Below are positions 1-6,544 of a stretch of DNA of 14,165 bases, one piece after another (positions within the stretch are counted from its first letter, which is position 1; every line of letters begins with the position of its first letter). Origin of the DNA: an uncultured Planctomycetaceae bacterium (lineage in GTDB: Bacteria; Planctomycetota; Planctomycetia; Planctomycetales; Planctomycetaceae); contig CALFYU010000302.1 of NCBI GenBank assembly GCA_937952455.1, forward strand, positions 1 through 14,165, read 5' to 3'. Position numbers and translations under genes: made by a program. The notes beneath the pieces are model-generated. The model was not told the origin of the DNA and made no database searches. It saw nothing but the letters and a program-made list of their open reading frames with translations.

Positions 1-1432
1 ACAGCTCGTGTTGTAGCACTTTCAGCGCCACGGTGCGGTGCAACACCGTGTGCGTTGCCGGATAGACGGTCGCCATGCCGGCCTCGCCGAGGAACGACTC
101 GATCGAGTACTTGTCCTTGATGAGCTCTCCCGTCCGGTCGGCGCCGCGTTTGGCGGCAGCTGACGTGTCGACGGCCGGCGCCGGCGCTTCGATCGTTAGA
201 ATTTCTGCCTGGGCCTGTTCGCGTAAACCTTGATGCAATACGGTCTCCTTGAAGTTCACCCCTTGCTCATCCGACTCGTCACCCCAGGCCATGTCCGCGT
301 CGCCGCGCCCCCGATTGACGCCGCCTTGGCCGGGGCGTCCGCTGTTGTTGTTCGAACTGCCGCCCTGCTTTTGCCCCTGCCCCTGACACATTCCGTCTTT
401 GCACTGTCCATTCTGACCTTCGCCGTTCTTGCACGCTTCGCAGTTCTTGCGGATGTCGGCCAGCTTGTTTTGCTCGTCTTCGAGAAATTTCTGCAGCGTC
501 TCCAACTGTTGTTGCCGGGCCGCGCCATCTTTGGCCAACGTCAGCTTGCCGTTTTTCATCAGCTTTTGTAGATCATCCTGCATTCCCTGCGGCGCATGGG
601 AAAAGTTGCCGTTTTGGCTGAGTTTGTCCAGCGCGTCGGACAATTGCTTCTCCAATTGCAGCTTGCGCTCCAACGTCAACTTCTCGCCGTTCAACTCGGC
701 CCGCCGCAAATCTTCGGCCGCCTCTGACGCTTTGATCATGTTGATCTCGGCGCTGGTCAACCGCGTTTGCATTCGTTCGCGGAGTGCGTCCAACGTTTCC
801 CATTTTTCGCTCGTCAGCGGACTCTTCTCGGTCTCTTCGACCAGCCGCTCGATTTCGTCCTTAAGGTTCTCTTTTTCTTCCTCTTCCAAGACGGCCGTCT
901 CTTGCAGTTCGGTCAGCAATTCCTGGAGTTGTTCCGTTGCATTCCGAGCGGCCGTGTTTTTGAGTACCGGGGCCGTCGACGCCTCCCGCAGCGGGACAAA
1001 GCAGGTCGCGACTGCGAACAGCAGTGGCAACACCAGATAACTTGCGAACCGTTTCGGACGGTATTTCGGTAAGGCCTGGCGGTACTGCGCGTCTAACTTC
1101 GGCAGTCGATCTCGCCAGAATGGATCGGGCCGCTCGGAGAGCGTCATCAGCAAGCCGCCCGTGCCGAGCGCCTTATCCAACAGTGCCACCGACTCCTCGC
1201 GGTTGCACCAATTTCGGCGGGCGTACCACCAGGCTGCGAAAGCGGTGGGAATGGCGCACAGGGCCACCCATAAGACGTGCGGCCAGAGTTGTGGGATGAG
1301 TAGCTTGACGGTCAACACGATCGTGCCGAAGCTGAACAGAAAGACCGCACCAAACTCCGCCGCGCGGCGCAGAAACTCACCGATGCGGACCCGCTTGAGA
1401 CATTGATCGATCCATTTATCCGCGGAACTCAT
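1..1432 (-). CDS. Membrane-anchored coiled-coil protein fused to a Ser/Thr protein kinase domain (3' end outside window)
   Basis: The frame is open from ATG at 1432 to the window edge (477 codons, no stop). The start has a strong ribosome site, AAGGAG five bases before ATG. Predicted layout: hydrophobic segments at about residues 27-46, 50-70 and 130-147; charged coiled-coil-like helices at 165-335; a Cys cluster (C341, C344, C354, C359); a Gly/Gln/Asn-rich linker at 360-390; then a GDESDEQGVNFKE stretch. Planctomycetes have proteins of this general plan. From about residue 441 the frame becomes kinase subdomains I-II: YSIESFLGEAGMATVY, then VALKV with the putative ATP-binding lysine at K471. 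The catalytic loop lies beyond the window. Inference: a membrane-linked signalling kinase whose N-terminal part is sensor or scaffold. The glycine-rich loop is atypical (GEAG rather than GEGG). An assembly join would look the same. I am sure of the frame and less sure of the biology. Confidence 0.8.
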   Translation of the reverse strand, partial: MSSADKWIDQCLKRVRIGEFLRRAAEFGAVFLFSFGTIVLTVKLLIPQLWPHVLWVALCAIPTAFAAWWYARRNWCNREESVALLDKALGTGGLLMTLSERPDPFWRDRLPKLDAQYRQALPKYRPKRFASYLVLPLLFAVATCFVPLREASTAPVLKNTAARNATEQLQELLTELQETAVLEEEEKENLKDEIERLVEETEKSPLTSEKWETLDALRERMQTRLTSAEINMIKASEAAEDLRRAELNGEKLTLERKLQLEKQLSDALDKLSQNGNFSHAPQGMQDDLQKLMKNGKLTLAKDGAARQQQLETLQKFLEDEQNKLADIRKNCEACKNGEGQNGQCKDGMCQGQGQKQGGSSNNNSGRPGQGGVNRGRGDADMAWGDESDEQGVNFKETVLHQGLREQAQAEILTIEAPAPAVDTSAAAKRGADRTGELIKDKYSIESFLGEAGMATVYPATHTVLHRTVALKVLQHEL

Positions 1433-1570
1433 GAGCGCTCCTTGGCAAATTGGTGACGAGAATGGTGAACGAGGTGCTCCAGTTCGAATTCCTGCGACCG
1501 GCTCACGTACGATATTGTATCGGTGCCCGCTGCGATCGGACACCCCTGTTGGGCACGTTCGGGGAAAAGT

Positions 1571-1636
1571 GTGGCCGGTGGCCGGTGGCCAGAAATCGTG
1601 GGCTGCGGCCTCAAGCCTGTTCCCTCACGCCTCAGG
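1571..1636. repeat. Two neighbouring arrays of 7-base tandem repeats
   Basis: GTGGCCG, GTGGCCG, GTGGCCA occupy 1571-1591. After 17 bases come four 7-base units in phase at 1609-1636: CCTCAAG, CCTGTTC (diverged), CCTCACG, CCTCAGG. The second array runs over the stop codon of the minus-strand gene ending at 1625, so that gene's last codons are built from repeat DNA. The remainder of the 192-base gap up to 1432 shows no convincing promoter. The function of the repeats is unknown. Confidence 0.6.
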
Positions 1637-2077
1637 CCTTTCATCGTTGACCACGACGGCTTTGCCCGTGGCTAGGCTTTCGTTCAATTGTCTTTGCCAA
1701 TGTGCGGAATCGGACGATGCGTTTGCCAGCCACGCGCCGGTGAATGTCGCCGGCTCGAAATTGGCGATGCCGTGATTGCCGATTAGCATGAGCCGGATCG
1801 TCGAAACCTCTCCGCCGCAGCGTGCGGCGGAAATGAACAGCGTGGCGCCGGATGCATAAGTCACTAAGGCGGTCGCCTGTTGCTCCAAGTCGCCGCGGAC
1901 CATCACACGCTCGGGGGGAGCTTCAAATAGCAAACGTGCCATAAACATGGCATAGACGATGTCGGCCTTCGGTGTGCCTTCGCACGGCGTCTGGAGGTGA
2001 ATGCGGAGCGCGACCGGCGTCCCGATCTTGCCGTCTGCCACCGTCTTTTGAAGTTGTTGCTCCAATTCCCCGAGCAT
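1625..2077 (-). CDS. Small protein resembling the C-terminal domain of Gfo/Idh/MocA-type oxidoreductases
   Basis: 150 residues from ATG at 2077, chosen because GAGGGG lies about nine bases upstream. ATG at 2122 would add 15 residues, but its purine stretch abuts the start codon. There is no signal peptide, no membrane segment and no N-terminal dinucleotide-binding motif. Segments such as GKIGTPVALRIHLQTP, ATALVTYASGATLFISAA and LMLIGNHGIANFE recall the beta-sheet substrate and oligomer domain of Gfo/Idh/MocA proteins. The tail ESLATGKAVVV recalls the usual end of such enzymes. These are resemblances by eye only. It follows the rmlD-like gene by 103 bases on the same strand. It may be a free-standing domain, a relic of a longer enzyme, or an unrelated family. 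Coding status is supported by length and amphipathic composition. Confidence 0.6.
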   Translation of the reverse strand: MLGELEQQLQKTVADGKIGTPVALRIHLQTPCEGTPKADIVYAMFMARLLFEAPPERVMVRGDLEQQATALVTYASGATLFISAARCGGEVSTIRLMLIGNHGIANFEPATFTGAWLANASSDSAHWQRQLNESLATGKAVVVNDERPEA

Positions 2078-2180
2078 TCTGTTTTTCCCCTCGCACAATG
2101 GATCTCCATCGCTTAGGAGCATACTCCCTTCCCCGGCTCGGAGCAAACGGCGTTGTGCCGCCCACTTTGTCGGGGGCGAG

Positions 2181-3029
2181 TTATCGGCCGGCCAGATACT
2201 TGGCGAGCGCCTCCTGCCAGGGGGGGAGTTCATTGCCGGTTGCCTCGGCAAGTTTTCGACAGGCGAGGACGCTGTGTGCCGGACGTTTTGCCGCGGCGCC
2301 GAACTCAGCCGTGGTGATCGGCCGCAATTCAACTTGCGTGCCGGATTGCCGAAAAATCTCCGCGGCGAATTCAAACCACGTCATGCTGCCGCTGTTGGTT
2401 GCGTGATACAGGCCGTACTCCCTCGTTTCCAGAATGGCGACGATCGCGCGTGCCACGTCTCCCGTCCAACTTGGTGTGCAGCGTTGGTCGTTGACAACCG
2501 AGAGAGTGTCCCGCTCACCGCCCAAACGCAGCATCGTCTCCACGAAGTTTCCCTTGGCCCGCGTGGCCGCTTTTCCATACAGGCCGCACGTGCGCACCAC
2601 AAAATGTCGGGGGCAGAGGCTGCGTACAAAGTACTCGCCGGCGAGTTTGCTGACGGCATAGGCACTGAGCGGCCCGGGAGCGTCGGTTTCCGAATATGGC
2701 GTCGTCCGCTCTGCGTCCTGTCCGAACACATAGTCACTGCTGACGTGCAGAAGTGCCGCATCGATTTCGGCACACGCGAGAGCCAGATTGCGAGGACCCA
2801 GGGCGTTGACCGCGTAGGCCGCTTTCGGTTCACGCTCCGCTTGATCGACGAGGTTGTAAGCAGCCGCGTTGATCACAAGCTCGGGGCCGATTTGCTCCAG
2901 CCGCGCCGCAACGTCATCCGCCCGTGTGATGTCCAGATCCTCGTGTCCCAAGGGAGTCACGTCGTCCCCCAAAAGCGGCAGCAGGTCGGTGCCGAGTTGT
3001 CCGTAGGCTCCAATCAGTACGACTCGCAT
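2181..3029 (-). CDS. rmlD: dTDP-4-dehydrorhamnose reductase-like SDR protein
   Basis: 282 residues. By family, RmlD reduces dTDP-4-dehydro-L-rhamnose to dTDP-L-rhamnose with NAD(P)H in the cytosol, for cell-surface polysaccharide. The start is ATG at 3029, directly before the Rossmann motif MRVVLIGAYGQLG (G7, G10, G13); the open frame continues 25 codons upstream but that part is not family-like. Further marks are DLDIT (32-36), VINAAAYNLVDQAE (52-65, where many relatives have T rather than N), VSSDYVFG near 96-103, and the catalytic YxxxK, Y124-K128. The length fits the family (about 280-300). No rmlA, rmlB or rmlC lies in the window, so the substrate could differ in this broad RmlD-like group. 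A TATAAT box about 110 bases upstream may give it its own promoter. Confidence 0.9.
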   Translation of the reverse strand: MRVVLIGAYGQLGTDLLPLLGDDVTPLGHEDLDITRADDVAARLEQIGPELVINAAAYNLVDQAEREPKAAYAVNALGPRNLALACAEIDAALLHVSSDYVFGQDAERTTPYSETDAPGPLSAYAVSKLAGEYFVRSLCPRHFVVRTCGLYGKAATRAKGNFVETMLRLGGERDTLSVVNDQRCTPSWTGDVARAIVAILETREYGLYHATNSGSMTWFEFAAEIFRQSGTQVELRPITTAEFGAAAKRPAHSVLACRKLAEATGNELPPWQEALAKYLAGR

Positions 3030-3139
3030 GTATTCTTTCACGCCTAGAGAATGTGCGCAGCAATTCCGCTGTGCAAACCTGTTTGCCGCGCGGTGCCAAC
3101 TCAAGGCGCGCGCAAGCCACGTGCGTAAGTGACTCCCAC

Positions 3140-3145
3140 ATTATA
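3140..3145 (-). promoter_or_regulatory. Candidate -10 box for rmlD
   Basis: The minus strand reads TATAAT exactly, between the methyltransferase stop (3166-3168) and the rmlD start, leaving a leader of roughly 100 bases. No good -35 hexamer stands 16-18 bases upstream, so the call rests on the -10 alone. Confidence 0.3.
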
Positions 3146-3165
3146 GGCGGGGCGGCGAAAGAGCG

Positions 3166-3912
3166 TTAGGCAGCGCGGCGAATCGGTGGACGGTTCGGCC
3201 GTTGGCGGCGCGCCCAGCGGCAACACGGTTCCTGGGGCCGCGCGATTTCCTGCGCGAGCCACTGATGCCATTCGAACGACGTCATCAGCCGCTGCGGTAG
3301 ATGCAGCGAGACGGCGAGGTACCCCGACCGCGGGCGGCGGCCCAGCAGCCAATCCCATGTTCGCCGATCAGAGAAGGAATCAGGGACCATGAAGCTGGTG
3401 ATCGTACCCGGAAAACGAGAAAACAACCGCGTGTAACACGACGTCAAGTGGCCGACGGGGTTTTCCAATTGCTCGGGGTCGTGCCGAACAAGATACATCA
3501 GCGAACCGCCGCTGCGCAGGCAGCCGGCCAATTGCGCGGTCCAACGCAGTGCGGATTCGGAGAAGAGGTCGCCGGCTAATACTTCACCGCCGTGCGCGAT
3601 GACCAGATCATATTGTCCGTCATCGCCCAGGTGTTGGGAATCGTCTTTCCAAACGCGAATTTCGACGTCGGGCAACGCTTTGATGGCGGCTTTCAGCGCA
3701 TCGGTGTTGCGCTCGTAGGCGGTGACCTCCATCGAGAGCCGATGGAGATAGCCGGTCAATTCTCCCGCACCGCAGCCGATTTCCAGCACGCGGGCGCCGG
3801 GGACCAACTCGTGTCCCATCACGACGTAGCGCAACAACCGACGGGAGAGTCGAACCGGCGGGGCTCCGGAAACGGAATTGGCGTGCAGCTGGGCGGCGTG
3901 ATTCACGGGCAT
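3166..3912 (-). CDS. Class I SAM-dependent methyltransferase
   Basis: 248 residues from ATG at 3912, preceded by AAAGGGGTAAGG, a good ribosome site. An ATG at 3936 would add eight residues but has no such site. Motif I is VLEIGCGAGELTG (about residues 42-54). It is followed by the acidic end of strand 2 (VTAYERN), DVEIRVWKDDSQH as the post-II region, and YDLVIAHGGEVL as motif IV. This is a classic Rossmann-like methyltransferase core. The substrate cannot be read from sequence. The C-terminus is a basic Arg/Pro-rich tail (about the last 20 residues), possibly disordered. Its place in front of an rmlD-like gene hints at a polysaccharide or sugar-modifying role, which is inference only. No signal peptide is seen, so it is likely cytosolic. 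Confidence 0.82.
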   Translation of the reverse strand: MPVNHAAQLHANSVSGAPPVRLSRRLLRYVVMGHELVPGARVLEIGCGAGELTGYLHRLSMEVTAYERNTDALKAAIKALPDVEIRVWKDDSQHLGDDGQYDLVIAHGGEVLAGDLFSESALRWTAQLAGCLRSGGSLMYLVRHDPEQLENPVGHLTSCYTRLFSRFPGTITSFMVPDSFSDRRTWDWLLGRRPRSGYLAVSLHLPQRLMTSFEWHQWLAQEIARPQEPCCRWARRQRPNRPPIRRAA

Positions 3913-4135
3913 CCTTACCCCTTTGTTGTGGTCCATTGCGGGAATGTACCTAATTTGGGGCGGAAGTCTATCTCAATGGCGGCAGGCGGGTCAATACGAG
4001 CGCCAGCTTTGCGGGGGAGCGTGCCCGGGAGAGAAAGGTGAGCGATTTCGCGCTGTAGAAATGCAAACAGCCGGGAGTATTTTTGCGGTGGGGCAGGGAC
4101 CACAAAAATCCAACATCCGGCTGCTTACGGCTTCG

Positions 4136-4164
4136 ATTCTAGTCAGACAGATTTCAGGGAGCAA
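4136..4164 (-). promoter_or_regulatory. Candidate sigma70-type promoter upstream of the methyltransferase
   Basis: On the minus strand TTGCTC (4164-4159) and TAGAAT (4141-4136) are separated by exactly 17 bases. The -10 matches consensus at five of six positions; the -35 is weaker. It would start RNA near 4129 and give a leader of about 215 bases to the methyltransferase at 3912. The long leader and AT-rich setting lower confidence. Confidence 0.3.
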
Positions 4165-4183
4165 GCTTTTCCGCTGGGGTTGC

Positions 4184-4591
4184 TCAATATTTAGACAGCA
4201 GAATGCGGCGGAAAGCGAACCACAGCCATTTTTTATGGTCAATATTACTATGGCGAAGTTTAACACGTCTTAGTTTATTCGTAGTATCGATCTCAGTCGT
4301 ATCCATTTTCATAGTAACGTTTTGTGAATGGGCAATTTCGATTTGTCCGAATGGCGGGGTGCATTCTTCAGGCCAAGTCAACGTTGTGCCGCGAATGAGA
4401 CCGTCTGTATAGGTAGTGTTTACCCTACCAGGAAAAAAAATATCGGCACGGCAAGACTTTTGGTCAAACGAGTCAATTTGCCGTGAAAGTTCGCAGTTGA
4501 GGTGGCGAGCTTATGCCATAGCGGTACCGCGAACATTGCCAAATTGTTCGACAGGGCGTATATACCAACGGGGAGTTACGGTCACACAATC
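4184..4591 (-). pseudogene. Degraded reading frame in an AT-rich island beside tRNA-Leu
   Basis: One minus-strand frame is open from the edge of the tRNA gene (4591) to a stop at 4184, except for a single TAA at 4513-4511. The downstream part (about 108 codons) has protein-like text, for example DIFFPGRVNTTYTDG, LTWPEECTPPFGQIEIAHS and a basic, aromatic tail (HKKWLWFAFRRILL), but no ATG near its start. GC content drops to roughly 35-48% in 4201-4380, far below the flanks. The whole 3937-4591 gap otherwise holds only the candidate promoters noted. It could be a decayed foreign gene next to a tRNA or merely non-coding AT-rich DNA. No family was recognised. Confidence 0.28.
4536..4564 (+). promoter_or_regulatory. 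Sigma70-type promoter of tRNA-Leu
   Basis: TTGCCA (4536-4541, five of six matches to TTGACA) and TATATA (4559-4564) are spaced by exactly 17 bases. Transcription would begin near 4571, about 20 bases before the mature tRNA 5' end at 4592, a normal distance for a tRNA gene. Confidence 0.6.
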
Positions 4592-4673
4592 GGGGCTGTG
4601 GCGGAACTGGCAGACGCGCTGGACTTAGGATCCAGTTCCTTCGGGAGTGCAGGTTCGATTCCTGTCAGCCCCA
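4592..4673 (+). tRNA. tRNA-Leu (anticodon UAG)
   Basis: The acceptor stem GGGGCTG (4592-4598) pairs fully with CAGCCCC (4666-4672), with discriminator A at 4673. The anticodon stem CTGGA/TCCAG encloses the loop CTTAGGA, giving anticodon TAG (4626-4628), which reads CUA and other CUN leucine codons. The long variable arm (TTCCTTCGGGAGT region) marks a class II tRNA, and A73 agrees with leucine. The T arm contains GGTTCGATTCC. The 3' CCA is not encoded (the next bases are CT) and must be added after transcription. A promoter lies just upstream and a hairpin just downstream, so it is probably a single-gene unit. Confidence 0.95.
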
Positions 4674-4693
4674 CTTTGAGAATGTGATCGGGG

Positions 4694-4714
4694 CTCACGC
4701 CGCCTGGGCGTGAG
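4694..4714 (+). terminator. Hairpin downstream of tRNA-Leu, possible terminator
   Basis: CTCACGCC (4694-4701) and GGCGTGAG (4707-4714) form a perfect 8-bp GC-rich stem with a five-base loop, 20 bases after the tRNA 3' end. There is no T-run after it, so it may act as a 3' processing or stability element instead of an intrinsic terminator. Confidence 0.4.
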
Positions 4715-4820
4715 TCCGGTTGGGAGGTGGGCCGCGTTTTTGAAACGTGAGCCTGACGGGCCGATTGTGGCTGCGCGCCGTTGACGATGCGACCGAGTTC
4801 TAATTCTCCCGCTCCCCAAA

Positions 4821-5912
4821 ATGAACGAGCTTCCCCAGACAGCCGGCGAGTGGAATGCGCTGATTTCCGCTGCTGTGGAGACGTCCGATCCGGTGTCGGC
4901 GAACTTCAAGATCACTCGGCTGCATTATCTCTTGTCCGAGGCTTTGCAAGACGCCGTGGGGCGCAATGCCGGGGCGAATTTTCATAGCTGGGCGGTGTGG
5001 GGCTCGCGGAAAGCGGGGATTACGATCCGGCAGGAGGACAGGGATCAGGCGTCGCGGGATGCCTCGTTTGTGGCTGGCATCGTCGGGGCGGTTGTCGGTG
5101 CTCTCGTCGGTTGGTTGTGCGTGCGTTACGCCGGATCGTCCTTGCTCCTATCGCTTTGCGGTTGGGTATTGGTGGGCGCCGGCACGGGCGGATATTGTGG
5201 ATACTTGCTGGCCGGCTATACACGCAACGCCGCCTCGCGATTGATTCTGGAAGGGAATTGCATCGTCCTCGACGACATCGGGCGGGTCACGGCGCGGTAT
5301 CTCGAGTACGCCCGCCAAAATCCCCCACACGCCGCCGAGCGCGAGGCCGCTTGGCAAGCGTTTCTGTCCGAATTTCGCCCGGGGCCAACGGAGCAGGGGG
5401 GCCAGGATTTGCTGCGCCGCGCGTTTGAACAATACGAGGCCTCGCGCCTCACGGACGATCCCAAAGTCGCGCACGAAGGCAATTACTTTGCGAATTGTCT
5501 GGCGGTGCTGCACGAGCACGTTCGCCTGCAACCCTACATCAGCCGTTCGCTGCCGTTTTTGATTCGCAAGTGTGTGACGCAACGGCTGATGACGTACAGC
5601 GTCGGCGAACAGTTATTGGCGGTGCACGAGGACGTGCCATCGCTGGAAGGGGCTGTTTTCCCGGCGACGCTGGCGGCAATCGACAGCCAGGATTTGCGGC
5701 AGTTCCTGGATGGCCCCGAAGGGTGGGACACGGGACGCGGCACGCTGAAGAACACGCGGGCGAATGACTGGACAAAAATCCGCGAGCGGATGGGTTACAT
5801 TGTCAATCTGTTTCGCACGCGGCATCTGGACACAAACGTGGTCGCCTCGCCTTACACGAACGAGCAGTTGGAGATGATCGGGGCGGGGGAGGTTCCGCCG
5901 CGGCCTTGGTGA
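4821..5912 (+). CDS. Integral membrane protein of unknown function
   Basis: 363 residues, the only plus-strand protein gene in the window. The ATG at 4821 has no clear ribosome site, so the start is less certain. The N-terminal part (about 20-75) has ANFKITRLHYLLSEAL and FHSWAVWGSRKAG. A helical 'N..ITR.YH.LS' then 'ATWAS..AG' pattern occurs in uncharacterised bacterial proteins I have seen, but I cannot name the family. Two glycine-rich hydrophobic segments at about 82-101 and 106-130 form a tight helical hairpin. The remainder (135-363) looks soluble and helical, with EGNYFANCLAVLHEHVRLQPYI as a conserved-looking block. There is no signal peptide. It stands alone between a tRNA gene and convergent minus-strand genes. 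Coding status is firm; function is unknown. Confidence 0.82.
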   Translation: MNELPQTAGEWNALISAAVETSDPVSANFKITRLHYLLSEALQDAVGRNAGANFHSWAVWGSRKAGITIRQEDRDQASRDASFVAGIVGAVVGALVGWLCVRYAGSSLLLSLCGWVLVGAGTGGYCGYLLAGYTRNAASRLILEGNCIVLDDIGRVTARYLEYARQNPPHAAEREAAWQAFLSEFRPGPTEQGGQDLLRRAFEQYEASRLTDDPKVAHEGNYFANCLAVLHEHVRLQPYISRSLPFLIRKCVTQRLMTYSVGEQLLAVHEDVPSLEGAVFPATLAAIDSQDLRQFLDGPEGWDTGRGTLKNTRANDWTKIRERMGYIVNLFRTRHLDTNVVASPYTNEQLEMIGAGEVPPRPW

Positions 5913-5918
5913 GGTGAT

Positions 5919-5944
5919 GCGGGATTGAATGTGGGGCGTCCCGC
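5919..5944. other. Inverted repeat between convergent genes
   Basis: GCGGGA (5919-5924) and TCCCGC (5939-5944) can pair across a 14-base loop, just after the plus-strand stop. There is no T-run. It may help end transcription from either side. The rest of the gap to 6016 shows nothing recognisable. Confidence 0.22.
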
Positions 5945-6016
5945 GAACGATGGCGTCAAGTTGCGGATTGTCCGTTGGCTGAAGCGGCGATTGGTTAAGA
6001 CGGTTCAGTGGTGTGG

Positions 6017-6490
6017 TTACTTCACGCGCTTATACGTGAGCAGCGAGTAGCCGGTTTCGGGGGTGCTATCAAAGCTGTAGGGAACCTCGTGGTCGCCGGT
6101 ACGGCTAATTACCAGGGAACCGTCTTCGAAGCGATACAATTCGACCCATACCCGGGGGATGCCGGCGCCGTGCGGTGTGGCATTTATGACGATTCGCTTG
6201 GGATCCTGTTCAGTCTCGAGCACGTAGCCGGATTGTACCCATTTGTTGTTGCGAGGCTGGGCCTTTAAGTAAATGAGGTCCTTTTCGAACTCGATTGCGC
6301 CGCCGACCAGATCAGGCGCCGGCTTGCCGGCGGTGACAGCGTCGACACAGACCCACTCGCCGAGCAGGTTCTCCAAATCAGACTGATCGGGATCGTAGAC
6401 ATGATCGACGACCTCATAGGAGGGTCCGCAGCCTAAAACCGCTAAGCAAAGAATTGTTGCGGCTCGAAGACGGAGGTTTCGTTTGATCAT
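6017..6490 (-). CDS. Small lipoprotein, TIGR03067-like domain
   Basis: 157 residues. The N-terminus has a basic start (MIKRNLRLR), a hydrophobic stretch and a lipobox VLGC with Cys at residue 21, so export and lipid attachment are predicted. The mature part begins a domain of the TIGR03067 type known mainly from planctomycetes: LENLLGEWVCVDAVTAGKPAPDLVGGAIEFEKD, later WVELYRFEDGSLVISR and an end YSLLTYKRVK. Such domains form small beta-rich folds; their job is unknown. The start has GGGAG ten bases upstream. It sits 54 bases behind glpD on the same strand and could be read from the same RNA. I assign the domain by pattern memory only. Confidence 0.8.
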   Translation of the reverse strand: MIKRNLRLRAATILCLAVLGCGPSYEVVDHVYDPDQSDLENLLGEWVCVDAVTAGKPAPDLVGGAIEFEKDLIYLKAQPRNNKWVQSGYVLETEQDPKRIVINATPHGAGIPRVWVELYRFEDGSLVISRTGDHEVPYSFDSTPETGYSLLTYKRVK

Positions 6491-6544
6491 TGAGTACGTG
6501 CTCCCATTGATGTTGGCGAAGACGGCCGAATCGCCGCACCTCGA

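Noticed and set aside
429..1040. Plus-strand open frame of 203 codons, Ser/Arg/Phe-rich
   Set aside because: It is the antisense of the membrane coiled-coil gene. Low-complexity Ser/Cys composition is what GAG/CAA/GAA-rich coding gives on the other strand.
1508..1520. CGATATTGTATCG inverted repeat, which also gives TACAAT on the minus strand, as promoter or operator of the fusion gene
   Set aside because: The stem is only five base pairs, and no fair -35 hexamer is found 16-18 bases upstream of TACAAT.
1429..1644. Minus-strand frame of 71 codons whose TGA overlaps the next gene's ATG (ATGA)
   Set aside because: The overlap is tempting, but there is no ribosome site, the frame runs through both 7-base repeat arrays, and its product looks like translated intergenic DNA.
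1972..3047. Long plus-strand frames opposite rmlD and its downstream gene
   Set aside because: The minus-strand rmlD carries full family motifs, while the plus-strand products have none.
3991..4266. Minus-strand 91-codon frame upstream of the methyltransferase
   Set aside because: It has no ribosome site and no protein-like pattern; it spans the candidate promoter and the end of the AT-rich island.
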